From the NCBI GenBank assembly GCA_002496565.1, contig DAKJ01000022.1, positions 1-29,024 of the forward strand: a DNA stretch of 29,024 bases, written 5' to 3'. Positions within the stretch are counted from its first letter, which is position 1; each line of letters begins with the position of its first letter. This stretch comes from Methanosarcina sp. UBA289 (GTDB lineage Archaea > Halobacteriota > Methanosarcinia > Methanosarcinales > Methanosarcinaceae). Below are positions 1-8,425 of the stretch, one piece after another. The notes under the pieces are model-generated. The model was given only the letters and a program-made list of their open reading frames with translations, did no database searches and was not told the origin of the DNA. The translations under genes were made by a program, and so were the position numbers.

Positions 1-30
1 AAGTTGCGTTGAAGACTATAATTTTACACT

Positions 31-63
31 TGCACCTAAAGTCCTCAATCTGCACCTGAAGTC
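31..63. repeat. 13-bp imperfect direct repeat
   Basis: TGCACCTAAAGTC (31-43) and TGCACCTGAAGTC (51-63) match at 12 of 13 bases with a 20-bp period. They lie just beyond the stop codon of the minus-strand gene ending at 112. No function is evident. Confidence 0.5.
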
Positions 64-111
64 GAGAGAAAATAGGGCTTTAGATGCAAATCCCATTTAA
101 GAGAGAAGATT

Positions 112-768
112 TCAAAGAGGAGGTGTGGATTCGTCTTCCTTCAGAAGTTCGGAAAAAAGCAGGGAACAGCCCGGAATCTGTTCGATATTTACCATAATCA
201 TATTAATATAGAAAGGCCCTCCGCGTTTAATCTCTATAGGTGAGGGGTCTACGAATTCCCAGATGTCAACAGGATGTTTGAGATAAAAGGTCTCAAGCTC
301 CGGGCTGTTCAAATGCATCCTCGATGGAAAACCTATGGCATGGACTGTGGAGTTTAAAAGGGATTCAGCGCCCGCGTCCAGAAGGAATACGAAAAAGAAG
401 TATTCCCCACGCGGCAGGTCAAGCATGAACTTGACATCAGTACGAAGCTCGGAGAGTAAAAGATCCTGCGTACCTTTCCTGTATACCACAAGAAGCAGCA
501 CTTTGTCTTTAAGAAGGAGTTCCTGAACCGTGTCTGGCAGGAAAAGGTCCCCAAAAACCAGTTCAAACTGCTCATAATTCATAGCCGTAAAATCATTTCT
601 GATAAATAATATGCTATCCTCGCTCAACAAGGAATAACCCAGATTGCCATGAGAATCAACTATAGGAGATTTGCCTGCAGAGGTTTCTCTCCAGAACTCG
701 TCAAGAGCTTTGTCATCTATCCGGGATAACAGGTGTACACAGGTTCCAACAGTAATATATTTCAGCAC
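112..768 (-). CDS. hypothetical protein, 218 aa
   Basis: I do not recognise this protein. It starts with GTG at 768, preceded by a GGGGG run six bases upstream that can serve as ribosome binding site, and ends with TGA at 112-114. There is no signal peptide and no convincing membrane span; the region around residues 85-140 is rich in Leu/Val/Phe (VLLLVVYRKG, YFFFVFLLDAG) and looks like the buried strands of a globular alpha/beta protein. No catalytic motif or metal-binding cysteine cluster is visible. It appears to be a single-gene transcript: the next gene upstream on this strand starts elsewhere, and the upstream spacer holds a 21-bp tandem repeat. Probably a lineage-specific soluble cytoplasmic protein; function unknown. 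Confidence 0.75.
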   Translation of the reverse strand: MLKYITVGTCVHLLSRIDDKALDEFWRETSAGKSPIVDSHGNLGYSLLSEDSILFIRNDFTAMNYEQFELVFGDLFLPDTVQELLLKDKVLLLVVYRKGTQDLLLSELRTDVKFMLDLPRGEYFFFVFLLDAGAESLLNSTVHAIGFPSRMHLNSPELETFYLKHPVDIWEFVDPSPIEIKRGGPFYINMIMVNIEQIPGCSLLFSELLKEDESTPPL

Positions 769-783
769 TAAACCCCCTGTATG

Positions 784-825
784 CGATTAATCGCTTTCAA
801 TTAACGATTAAACGCTTTCAATTAA
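784..825. repeat. 21-bp tandem repeat, two copies
   Basis: Two adjacent 21-bp units (784-804 and 805-825, beginning CGATTAA and ending CTTTCAATTAA) differ at one base. They lie 16-57 bp upstream of the GTG start of the minus-strand gene 112-768, in its 5' UTR or promoter zone. They could be an operator or a replication-slippage duplication. Confidence 0.7.
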
Positions 826-1009
826 AGAAGTACAGGCAAAAGCCCGATGAGTATCAGAAACAAAGGTTTGAGATTATTAGTTTTGGAGTTTTATATAAAA
901 AGGATATTATATAAATTAATAGCTCACAAAAATAACTGAGATTCTAAAACTTAAAGTAGTAAAAAGTAAAATTAGAAAAAATCGAGTTGAAAATTAAAAG
1001 CCTGCACCC

Positions 1010-2317
1010 TCATTTGAGAAGCTTTCCCAGAAAATAGCCAGGCTTTGCAGCAACAATTTCCACATCAGCATATTGGCCGGGTTTTAGATTCGAACCTCTT
1101 ATGACAACCGGGCGGTAAGCATCCGTACGGGTGAGAACATCCCCCATTTCCGTATATTTTGAGACAAAGACCCGGCCTTCCCAGCCTATTATTGCCTGCT
1201 TGGACCCAAGCTTAACTTGTTCGCAAACTTTATGCAGCTCATGGGAACGCTGTACCAAAATCCTTGAGTCGAGGTTCCGGTATGAAAAGGCTTTCGTGTG
1301 TGGTCTGGGAGAATATCTAGAAATATTGATTTTTTCAGGGCGGTATTTCTGTACCCACTCTACAGTCTCTTTGAAATCTTCATCGGTTTCATCGCAGAAG
1401 CCAACAATTATGTCGGTAAAGAGGGAAAGATCGTCGAAACGAGCACTGAATGTATTAATGATCTTGTCCACTGCATCCATCTTGTGCAGGCGATTCATTC
1501 TCTTCAGAACCGAATGAGAAGCGGACTGGATCGGAAGATGGAGGAGTTTGAAGATCTTATCAGAATCAAAAGCTTCTACAAGGTCGTCGAGAATGGGAAG
1601 GACAGAAAAGGGATTCATCATTCCTACTCTCACTTTGAAGTCACCTGGGATTTTCGAGATCATGCGCAGAAGTTCCGGAAGTCTGACACCCGTATCCATT
1701 CCGTACTGGCTGTCGTCCTGGGAAGTAAGCCAGATTTCCCTGCAACCCTCGGCAACCGCCGTGCGTATGTCTTCGACTATCTCATCCGGTGGAAAAGAAC
1801 GCAGCTTGCCTCTTGCATGTTTTACAATGCAGTAGGAACAGGCAAAATTGCAACCCTGGGAGATCTGGCAGATGTGAATATTCGGGTTAGAACGTTCACG
1901 CGGAACATTAAGAAAACCCAGAGGTTCGGAAGTCCGGAATTCAAAATGCTCTCCTTCGGGCTGACCTCTTATTTTTCTCTGCTCGATTGAGGACAGAAGC
2001 TCGCCAAGGCGGGAAATTGCATTTACTCCCAGAATATGGGCTTCGGGATTTGCATGCAGAATGTCCTCAAGCTGGACTTCAGGCATACAGCCAGAAACGA
2101 CAACTTCCACATTTTTCTCGCCCATGCTGCGGATTTTATAGAGAATTTTCTGTTCTGTAGTGTATTTTACCGTACAGGAGTTGCAGATATAGACCTCTGC
2201 CTGATCGGCAACCCCAGGTTCCAGCAGTTTATGCCCTAGCCTTTCAACGCTTGCTTTCATTATCTCGGCTGATGCCTGGCTTGCCGAACAGCCAAAACTT
2301 TCAAGATAGACCTTCAT
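1010..2317 (-). CDS. tRNA t6A37 methylthiotransferase (archaeal MtaB/CDKAL1 type)
   Basis: A radical-SAM methylthiotransferase expected to convert N6-threonylcarbamoyladenosine at position 37 of ANN-decoding tRNAs to its 2-methylthio form. The three MTTase domains are in order: an N-terminal UPF0004 domain with cluster cysteines Cys10 (ESFGC), Cys48 (CNSC) and Cys77 (VSGC); a radical-SAM core with CxxxCxxC at Cys155/159/162 (CNFACSYC); and a C-terminal TRAM-like domain over about the last 65 residues, ending in a Lys-Leu-rich tail. The 435-aa length is normal for the family. It starts with ATG at 2315-2317, with only a weak upstream GAG. I leave the symbol blank because mtaB also names the methanol methyltransferase of this genus. 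It is not adjacent to other modification genes, but the KEOPS subunit at 4898-5428 supplies the t6A precursor. Family assignment is strong; the t6A substrate is inferred from family knowledge. Confidence 0.93.
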   Translation of the reverse strand: MKVYLESFGCSASQASAEIMKASVERLGHKLLEPGVADQAEVYICNSCTVKYTTEQKILYKIRSMGEKNVEVVVSGCMPEVQLEDILHANPEAHILGVNAISRLGELLSSIEQRKIRGQPEGEHFEFRTSEPLGFLNVPRERSNPNIHICQISQGCNFACSYCIVKHARGKLRSFPPDEIVEDIRTAVAEGCREIWLTSQDDSQYGMDTGVRLPELLRMISKIPGDFKVRVGMMNPFSVLPILDDLVEAFDSDKIFKLLHLPIQSASHSVLKRMNRLHKMDAVDKIINTFSARFDDLSLFTDIIVGFCDETDEDFKETVEWVQKYRPEKINISRYSPRPHTKAFSYRNLDSRILVQRSHELHKVCEQVKLGSKQAIIGWEGRVFVSKYTEMGDVLTRTDAYRPVVIRGSNLKPGQYADVEIVAAKPGYFLGKLLK

Positions 2318-2357
2318 GATTTAACTCTAGATTCTATGTTTTTTAATTTCGTAATTT

Positions 2358-2401
2358 TTAATCTCTACTTATTAATTCCTTAATTCTTAATCTCTACTTA
2401 T
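2358..2401. repeat. 15-bp direct repeat in promoter region
   Basis: TTAATCTCTACTTAT occurs at 2358-2372 and again at 2387-2401 (29-bp period) in the spacer upstream of the minus-strand methylthiotransferase gene. Either a duplicated regulatory site or a slippage product. Confidence 0.55.
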
Positions 2402-2514
2402 ATCGCTGGGTAATTCCACATTTTATAGTTCTCTACTCTAAAAACTGTATGTCTAACTATGTTTTCATAAAATCGTGTTTCAAAAAAGGATGAAAAAGAA
2501 GAGAATAAAAAGAT

Positions 2515-3612
2515 TTACAGGTAGAGAGGATTCTCCCGCTTATCCTTTATATAAATACTGTCTGTAAATCTGACAGATCCGGATGCGCCCATCGAAATTG
2601 TGTGTACCCTTGCGTCTCCGCCACCGAACAGGTTGACTTCTCGCAGAAAATGACCGGGAGTTACAGCCGTTGCTGAAAAGATCACATCATTTCCGGGCAC
2701 GAGTTTGTTGGTATCAAGAATATTGTTAAGGTTTTCAAGGGAAATTCCCATCTTTTCGAGCCTTGGCATTTTTTCTTCGATTTCTTCATCGACCTTATCC
2801 TGGCTCTTTCCGTTTGCAACCGTGGGAAGCACAAGCCTTGCAAGGATTTTTCCGCCGAGAATTTTGATTGCAGCTGCTGTGAGCACGGCTTCACCTGAAC
2901 CGCCCGCACCCATTACCATATGAATACCTGAACCGCGGATCGCAGTTGAAACTCCAGGCATAAGGTCTCCGTCGCTGATTAGCTTTACGCGGGCGCCAGC
3001 CTCCCGAATTTCAGTTATTTTCTGGGCATGTCTGGGCCGATCAAGAATTACAACAACGAGCTCTTCAATATTTCTTTCGAGAGCCTTTGCGACTATCTCA
3101 AGATTGTGCTTGACAGGGGCATCCAAATCAATCTTTTCATCAGGGTGCTCCTCTTCATAGCGTACCACATCTGGACCGACAACTATCTTGTCCATATAGA
3201 TATCCGGGCCATGGAAGATCCCACCTCTTTCCGCCATTGCCATGACCGCAACAGAGCCAGGGACACCATCTGCGGTAAGGTTTGTACCCTCAAGAGGGTC
3301 GACTGCAATATCAATTTCAAGATCTCCCTTTCCTGTTCCTACATGCTCCCCTATATAAAGCATGGGAGCTTCATCCCTTTCTCCTTCACCGATCTTGATT
3401 ATTCCTTTCATGTCAAGCGTGTTCAGCATTCTTCGCATGGCGGCAACTGCTACCTGGTCGGCAAAATTTTTGTTCCCGCGCCCCATCTGGTACGCTGCGG
3501 CAATGGCAGCCGCTTCGGTTACCTGAATAAGTCTGGGCAACAACTCACACTCAATAGGCCCTGCACAATTAATCATTTCTTCTACGGTTTTTGGATGAGA
3601 TATAGGAATCAA
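2515..3612 (-). CDS. glpX: fructose-1,6-bisphosphatase class II (GlpX family)
   Basis: Hydrolyses fructose-1,6-bisphosphate to fructose-6-phosphate, the committed step of gluconeogenesis, in the cytoplasm. Family motifs are clear: GRGNKNFADQVAV near residue 44, IGEGERDEAPMLYIGE near 75, the metal/phosphate-binding VDPLEGT near 106, and VIFSATAVTPG near 310. Length (365 aa) is slightly above the usual ~330 because of extra residues before the conserved core. The longest frame starts at a TTG (3612) preceded directly by GGGAG, which is too close for an ideal ribosome site; an in-frame ATG twelve codons later (MINCAGPIE) is an alternative, and the upstream frame offers no ATG before a stop. The gene stands alone. 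Methanosarcina grows on C1 compounds and acetate, so all hexose must come through this type of reaction. Confident family call; the start is uncertain. Confidence 0.93.
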   Translation of the reverse strand: MIPISHPKTVEEMINCAGPIECELLPRLIQVTEAAAIAAAYQMGRGNKNFADQVAVAAMRRMLNTLDMKGIIKIGEGERDEAPMLYIGEHVGTGKGDLEIDIAVDPLEGTNLTADGVPGSVAVMAMAERGGIFHGPDIYMDKIVVGPDVVRYEEEHPDEKIDLDAPVKHNLEIVAKALERNIEELVVVILDRPRHAQKITEIREAGARVKLISDGDLMPGVSTAIRGSGIHMVMGAGGSGEAVLTAAAIKILGGKILARLVLPTVANGKSQDKVDEEIEEKMPRLEKMGISLENLNNILDTNKLVPGNDVIFSATAVTPGHFLREVNLFGGGDARVHTISMGASGSVRFTDSIYIKDKRENPLYL

Positions 3613-4013
3613 CTCCCATTTTTTGTTGCAGATAATCTGCTTCCGGATAATGAAATATGTTTCAGTAATTTACTCTGGTTATTTAATTGATCTCTTAACA
3701 CAATAGTATATTAATGAATTGGCCGAACCGGAGTCAGATATTTAGAGTCAGATATTTATTTTATGAAGCTTTCATCAAAGAAGTCCTGCAAATAGAGGGC
3801 CTTCAAGCAGGCTTCAAAATAAAGCATACAGAGAAGAAATATAAAAATGGCCAAAAAAATATAGCCTAAAACTGCTAAAAGCTGGTCTAAAACCTGCCTG
3901 AAGGTATTATAAAATTGTTAAAAAAGCTTAATTTGAGCCCAACCTGAAGCATAACCTAGAGTTTGATTCAAAAAGAGAAGTTTCTGCTCCATTTACTTCA
4001 AGGGGAAACACCC
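3613..4013. other. intergenic, divergent promoters, 14-bp tandem repeat
   Basis: No gene is seen. The spacer separates two divergently transcribed genes and should carry both promoters. It contains a perfect 14-bp tandem duplication, GAGTCAGATATTTA, at 3731-3744 and 3745-3758. The remainder is A-rich and featureless to the eye. Confidence 0.6.
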
Positions 4014-4736
4014 GTGAGAATTCATTGCCTACAACACCTGAAAAACGATACCCTAGGAAATATAGGGACCTGGATAACCGAAAAAGGATATAAACTTACG
4101 AAAACACTACCCTACGAAGATGCTTCTTTTCCTGCCCCCGAAGAATTCGATTTACTCATCATAATGGGCGGCACAATGAGTGTTTACCAAGAAGACGAAT
4201 ATCCCTGGTTAAAGCCTGAAAAAGAATTTGTTAGAAAAACGATAGAAGCAGGCAAACTTATACTTGGAAGCTGCTTTGGAGCTCAGATAATTGCCGAAGT
4301 ACTGGGCGGAAAAGTTACGGAGAACCAGTATAAGGAAATCGGCTGGCACACGGTACGGTCTATGGAAGGGAAAAGCCAGTGCAAGATAAGAGGTTTGAAA
4401 TTTCCATCCTGTATGTTTCCGGAATTTACCGGTTTTATGTGGCATGGGGATACTTTTGAAATTCCAACCGGCACAGTGAAGCTTTTTGAAAGTGAAGCCT
4501 GCCCAAATCAGGGATTTATCTATGATGGAAAGGCCCTTGGCCTGCAGTTCCATCCTGAGGCCGACAGGCAGTGGGTAAGAAACCTTATCAAGGATTTGGG
4601 GCACGAGCTTGTGCCAGGAAAATATATCCAGTCAGAGAAGGAAATACTTGGGCAAGAAAGCTTTTTTGAAGATTCCAGAAACCTGACTTTTTCTCTAATG
4701 GGCTGGTTTGAAGAAAAATATAGACAAGAAAAGTAA
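4014..4736 (+). CDS. class I glutamine amidotransferase-like protein
   Basis: A stand-alone class I (triad) glutamine amidotransferase domain of the GMP-synthase-like/YfeJ type, expected to release ammonia from glutamine or a related gamma-glutamyl substrate. Seen: an early IIMGGTMSVYQ turn, the nucleophile elbow GSCFGAQ with Cys87, and the LQFHPEAD His-x-Glu pair around residue 180. I place the start at GTG 4014, because AGGGG lies eight bases upstream (4001-4005) and the protein then begins MRIHCLQH like its relatives, giving 240 aa. A longer frame from TTG 3963 has no ribosome site. The C-terminal ~40 residues beyond the core include ESFFEDSRNLTFSLMGWFEEKY. No synthetase partner is next door, so the acceptor and true substrate are unknown. 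GMP synthase subunit GuaA itself is less likely given the extended C-terminus. Confidence 0.88.
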   Translation: MRIHCLQHLKNDTLGNIGTWITEKGYKLTKTLPYEDASFPAPEEFDLLIIMGGTMSVYQEDEYPWLKPEKEFVRKTIEAGKLILGSCFGAQIIAEVLGGKVTENQYKEIGWHTVRSMEGKSQCKIRGLKFPSCMFPEFTGFMWHGDTFEIPTGTVKLFESEACPNQGFIYDGKALGLQFHPEADRQWVRNLIKDLGHELVPGKYIQSEKEILGQESFFEDSRNLTFSLMGWFEEKYRQEK

Positions 4737-4897
4737 GATATGAAAAGAAATTAACGTGGGAGCAAGAAAATAGATTGTGAAAAATAAGCAAGATGTAAAA
4801 GAGAGTAGAGATGGAAGAAAAGTAAGATCCAAGAGAGATATTGTCATCAAAAAAGAAAGCCGAAGAGAGATTCTGTAACCGCTTCAGATTGCCTTTT

Positions 4898-5428
4898 TTA
4901 CTTTACAAAATCTGCCAGTGCTACCCTCTCAATCACAAGTTCGGGAATGTGCTCTTCTCCTGAAGCCTCAATTTCAGCATCTGTGATGCCGAATACGGAA
5001 AGGATTCCCTGCCTTTTGGAATTAGAATAAGCAAGCAGCTCGGAACAGGGCTTTTCAGAGATCAGTTCTTTTAATGCAGAGAGAGCCAGCAACAGATTGT
5101 CCATTTTTCCAAGGAGCACAAATACGGCATTATTTTCCCCTTTATGCAGCCCTATAGAAAAACTCCTCTCAATCTGTCTTTCTCCTGATGCATACCGCAT
5201 AATCTCGATTCCTGGATCTTTTGCTATGTTCCTGCCCGCAGCAATTGCCCGAAGAGCTTTTCCTACTGCAAAATGAAGATGCCTATCACCTGCAATCAGA
5301 TCTGCGTTCAAGCCCTGGATAATAACTTCATTTTCGGAAGCAATTGAACCTATCGTTTTTAGAAAGCCGGAAAGATTCGGGATACTTACATTCCCGCAGA
5401 TTACCTGGATTTCCCTTTGCATTTCCAT
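4898..5428 (-). CDS. KEOPS complex subunit Cgi121
   Basis: A small alpha/beta protein of the Cgi121/TPRKB family, a subunit of the KEOPS complex that makes t6A37 on tRNA; in archaea Cgi121 binds the tRNA 3' CCA end and recruits it to Bud32/Kae1. Seen: the family-typical segment GDRHLHFAVGKALRAIAAGR near residues 48-68, followed by EIMRYASGERQIERSFSIG and the hydrophobic strand AVFVLLG. Length (176 aa) is normal. The start is ATG 5428, but a second in-frame ATG six bases on (5422) sits better relative to a GGCAGG stretch. It lies downstream of, and on the same strand as, the 49-aa membrane protein gene and the vhx operon, with about 170 bp between, so co-transcription is possible but not evident. 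The assignment rests on recognition of the conserved HFAVGKALRAIA-type region. Confidence 0.85.
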   Translation of the reverse strand: MEMQREIQVICGNVSIPNLSGFLKTIGSIASENEVIIQGLNADLIAGDRHLHFAVGKALRAIAAGRNIAKDPGIEIMRYASGERQIERSFSIGLHKGENNAVFVLLGKMDNLLLALSALKELISEKPCSELLAYSNSKRQGILSVFGITDAEIEASGEEHIPELVIERVALADFVK

Positions 5429-5600
5429 AGTCCTGCCATAGCGCGGGCTTTACAATAAGGATTTCGGTTGTATGAGAAAACAAAAATCGGAGGCAGAAAA
5501 AATGAGAAAAGATGGAAGTAAAATAGTTAAACAAAAATTGACTAAATATAAAAGGAGAAACAAAAATAGAAGATTGGAATAAAAGAAAAGCCGAGAACTC

Positions 5601-5750
5601 TCAAAAAGGGCTATAAATTACTAAACTTTTAAGAACCAACTCAACCACAATCAGCCCCAGTACTACAAAAAAGAAAAGGATCAAAAGGTTGAGAATGATT
5701 GGGTCAATTCTTCTTAGAACTTCCCCAAATCCGTACATCCAAATTACCAT
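5601..5750 (-). CDS. small single-span membrane protein, 49 aa
   Basis: A short open frame from ATG 5750 to TGA 5601, missed by length cut-offs. The product begins MVIWMYGFGEVLRRIDP, continues with about 25 strongly hydrophobic residues (LNLLILFFFVVLGLIVVELVL) and ends KSLVIYSPF. The layout, a short amphipathic N-terminus with an Arg-Arg-Ile-Asp-Pro turn followed by one transmembrane helix, is protein-like and not what random AT-rich DNA usually yields. There is no Shine-Dalgarno sequence, but a TATA-like TTATATA lies about 25 bases upstream, so the mRNA probably begins at or near the AUG. It sits between vhxC and the KEOPS Cgi121 gene, all on the minus strand. I do not recognise a family; a small accessory subunit of a membrane complex is a guess. 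Confidence 0.6.
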   Translation of the reverse strand: MVIWMYGFGEVLRRIDPIILNLLILFFFVVLGLIVVELVLKSLVIYSPF

Positions 5751-5770
5751 ATATAATAATGATAGATTAG

Positions 5771-5778
5771 TATATAAC
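5771..5778 (-). promoter_or_regulatory. TATA box of the 49-aa membrane protein gene
   Basis: On the minus strand the sequence reads GGTTATATAC, a good archaeal box A. It is centred about 25 bases before the ATG at 5750, which predicts a leaderless or near-leaderless transcript and fits the lack of a ribosome binding site. Confidence 0.5.
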
Positions 5779-5828
5779 CATTTGTATATACATCACATAA
5801 TAAATATATAAAGGAGGAACGTTTGTCA

Positions 5829-6620
5829 TCAGCCTTCTTTTGTTGCTATTTTTTGATCGGTCTCATCAATTACTTTGACAAAATGCCTGTCTGAAAGATC
5901 TTCTTTTCCAGACCAGAAGATTGCCTTATGATATTTCCACGCATCAGGATCAAGCTCAAGAATTCCTACATGGATCACAAGTTCAAAGACAAACCAGCAA
6001 GCTGCAAGCAGATGTAATAAGCGGAGTAACCCCAAGGCATTGACATTGAAAAAGGACGCAAAATACCAGGTTACAGAAAGTATCCATGACGCAATAGGAA
6101 TTCCGAAAGGAGCCCAGTCAAGGTTGTAAAGCACTACTCCTGTAATTGCTACAATGATAATTGCTATACTCTCAAGAACAATCAGAATTTTAAGTACAGG
6201 ATGAAGCTTGGTTACATAGTGTCCTTTACGTTCATCATAGATAGTAAAAGCCGGATACCTGCCTCTTCCAAAAAAGTTCTTTATTATGTCGATGAGACGT
6301 TCTGCATCAGCTTTTCCGAAAACGTAAGAGTCCTTGAAATGCACTATCCTGTCTTTGACACTACATCTTTCTTCTTTGCAAGAAAAAAGGTTGTACGGGA
6401 CCAAAATCCAGTTTGCAGCCAGGAAAAAAGGTACAGCGATCATATGCCAAGTTCGGGCCGTTTGAAAAGCCATGAAACCCCAACCAAAATAGATTTTGAA
6501 TCCTGTAATAAGTAGGATAAACATGGTAATAAGATGCACCAGATGAGTAATCCTCTCAAGCCAGGTATAGCGTTCAACAATTACTCTTCTAGAAGCGGGT
6601 CTTTGAGCCGATCGTACCAT
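5829..6620 (-). CDS. vhxC: methanophenazine hydrogenase cytochrome b subunit, second operon (VhxC)
   Basis: Membrane cytochrome b of a VhtC/HyaC-type hydrogenase, carrying electrons from the small subunit to methanophenazine. The start is ATG 6620 (MVRSAQRP), with GGAGGT seven bases upstream; a TTG six codons earlier lies before that ribosome site. This gives 263 aa and a 14-nt gap after vhxA, the same gap as between vhtA and vhtC. About four to five hydrophobic spans are visible. Candidate haem ligands shared with VhtC are RITHLVH near the N-terminus, the His in ARTWHMIAVP, LLRLLHLLAACW, and VIHVGILE near residue 230. The loop FHSARGLH of VhtC reads FQTARTWH here. It ends in two tandem TGA stops. 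The symbol follows the divergent 'vhx' operons of Methanosarcina; it could equally be called a vhoC paralogue. Confidence 0.88.
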   Translation of the reverse strand: MVRSAQRPASRRVIVERYTWLERITHLVHLITMFILLITGFKIYFGWGFMAFQTARTWHMIAVPFFLAANWILVPYNLFSCKEERCSVKDRIVHFKDSYVFGKADAERLIDIIKNFFGRGRYPAFTIYDERKGHYVTKLHPVLKILIVLESIAIIIVAITGVVLYNLDWAPFGIPIASWILSVTWYFASFFNVNALGLLRLLHLLAACWFVFELVIHVGILELDPDAWKYHKAIFWSGKEDLSDRHFVKVIDETDQKIATKEG

Positions 6621-6634
6621 ACTTCCAACCTCCT

Positions 6635-8425
6635 TCAAAGTACCTTGATTGTATAATTCGGGTGCTTTCCGGTTTTATCAATTGTATGAACTGCACATGC
6701 CAGGCAGGGATCATAAGAGCGGGCTGTATGCAGAATTCCGAGAGGATTCGAATAATCTACTCCAAGTGCATTTTCGGCAGCTGAAATTTTGGTGCCTATG
6801 AGAGCCTGCTCAACAGGGCTTGGAATCTCCTGCGAATTCCTGGGAGCAAGGTTCCAGGTACTCGGAACCACAGCCTGGTAAAGGGTTACCATAGAATCCG
6901 GCCCTGTGGCAATCCAGTGCCCAAGTGCCCCTCGCGGAGCTTCCCATAAGCCCATTCCTGCGGAACTTTTTGCCATGGAAAGATCGGTGTGCACAGCAAC
7001 CTTTCCGCCGGCCTGAAGATCCTGTGTGAGCCATTTCATAAGTTCTGGAGCCACTACAAGAATTTCCTGCATCCTTGCGATCATGCGGGTGTAGTTATTG
7101 ACAGGATAATAGCCGTTATCTTGGAAAGTTTTTACCAATCCCGTAACAAGAGGTTCTCCCATAATCATCATACGAGCAAGGGGGCCGACCTCACACGGAA
7201 TCCCGTCATAATGAGGAGCTTTTACCCATGAGTAACGGCTCTTTGATCCTTTAGTATAGTCTATTTTTTCAGGATTTCCTTCTGGAACCGTAACTCCGTC
7301 CCAGGGAGGACGGTCTTCTATGTTGTCAATATAGAAGGAGTGATGGATACTTTCGGAAATCTTCTTGTAATCGAATTTTTCAAGCTTGAAATATCCATTC
7401 ATATAACCGGAGGTAATAACTCTGCTGTCCGCAGGACTTGTGGGATCATATCCATCTCCTTTCTCAGGCTTGAAGAAAACTCCGTATGAAAGAAAACCGA
7501 TCTTATCGGGATCTTTGTAAGTCCCTGCAAGGTCCATTTTCATACTGATAGGCAGACCGAGAAGTTTTTCTCCTATCAGCTCTGAGCCGAAAGCCGCAAA
7601 GAGGGGAACATCTCCCCAGCCTGCAGAGTGTGAAAAGTCCTTGCTGGTAAGGGATTTATTCAGAAGCTCCTGCAGGTGTCCGATAACGAAATTAACAGCC
7701 TTCTGCGGGGAAGAAGCCCTGTAAGTATTTTCTATCCAGGTATCGGGAGAGACACCAAGGGTAAATGCTTCAATGAATTTCATGGTCTTCGATACATAGC
7801 CTACAATTTGCCCGATATCAGCAACCGTCGGAGAATAAACCACTCCCCCAACATGCTGAAGAACCGGATGCGGCATCTTGGCAGCTATCAGAGAGATTGC
7901 GTCGTGCAGGCGGCGAAATTCCACTATAGCGCCTAGATAGGACGAACCAGCTGGATAACTGGTACCGTTAATCTGATTAATCAAAGGCGTAAAACGTCCT
8001 TGGAGTTCTTTCCATACTGCATTTCCAACATCCCCGTATTTTACCAGAATATCACGGTAAGCCGGGTTTGTAAGATCAGGACCCCAGAGTACATAGATAT
8101 GAGCTGCATGGCTGGCTATATAATTAAGGCTTTGGTGAATATTTCGCATTACAAGAGCATTTTTTGGAACCTCGCCTGCAACTCCGAAAAGTTCGTCCAG
8201 GGCATTTGCTGCAGTTATGCCGTGACTAACCGGGCAGACTCCACAGATTCTCTGGGTCAGAAGGACCGCATCTCTGGGATCATGCTTCTGAAGAAGTCTT
8301 TCAAAGCCTCTTAACTGCAAGCCGTTACTCTGGGCATCAGTAATCACGCCTTCCCCATTGACTTCGGTATTGATCCTGTAATGCCCTTCAATTCTAGAAA
8401 GAGGATCAACAGTGACCTGTACCAT
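6635..8425 (-). CDS. vhxA: methanophenazine hydrogenase large subunit, second operon (VhxA)
   Basis: Catalytic [NiFe] large subunit, 596 aa. All four nickel-binding cysteines are present: RICGVCPVSHG near residue 60 and DPCLACAVH near the C-terminus, with the RIEGHYRI box at residue 12. The 16 residues after the last His (from TIDKTGK to the end) match the C-terminal extension normally removed by a maturation endopeptidase. The start ATG 8425 overlaps the TAA stop of vhxG by one base, and GGAGGTG lies seven to eight bases upstream, so the two are translationally coupled. It is clearly homologous to VhtA along its length but diverged throughout, with a longer central loop around residues 370-390. 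No vhxD protease follows, so processing would depend on VhtD. The active site looks intact even though the partner small subunit lacks one cluster ligand. Confidence 0.93.
   Translation of the reverse strand: MVQVTVDPLSRIEGHYRINTEVNGEGVITDAQSNGLQLRGFERLLQKHDPRDAVLLTQRICGVCPVSHGITAANALDELFGVAGEVPKNALVMRNIHQSLNYIASHAAHIYVLWGPDLTNPAYRDILVKYGDVGNAVWKELQGRFTPLINQINGTSYPAGSSYLGAIVEFRRLHDAISLIAAKMPHPVLQHVGGVVYSPTVADIGQIVGYVSKTMKFIEAFTLGVSPDTWIENTYRASSPQKAVNFVIGHLQELLNKSLTSKDFSHSAGWGDVPLFAAFGSELIGEKLLGLPISMKMDLAGTYKDPDKIGFLSYGVFFKPEKGDGYDPTSPADSRVITSGYMNGYFKLEKFDYKKISESIHHSFYIDNIEDRPPWDGVTVPEGNPEKIDYTKGSKSRYSWVKAPHYDGIPCEVGPLARMMIMGEPLVTGLVKTFQDNGYYPVNNYTRMIARMQEILVVAPELMKWLTQDLQAGGKVAVHTDLSMAKSSAGMGLWEAPRGALGHWIATGPDSMVTLYQAVVPSTWNLAPRNSQEIPSPVEQALIGTKISAAENALGVDYSNPLGILHTARSYDPCLACAVHTIDKTGKHPNYTIKVL

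Noticed and set aside
1298..1990. 230-aa plus-strand open frame antisense to the methylthiotransferase
   Set aside because: A shadow frame on the opposite strand of a well-supported gene, with no ribosome site or motif.
3028..3690. 220-aa plus-strand open frame antisense to the fructose bisphosphatase
   Set aside because: It overlaps a gene with clear catalytic motifs and has no recognisable domain of its own.
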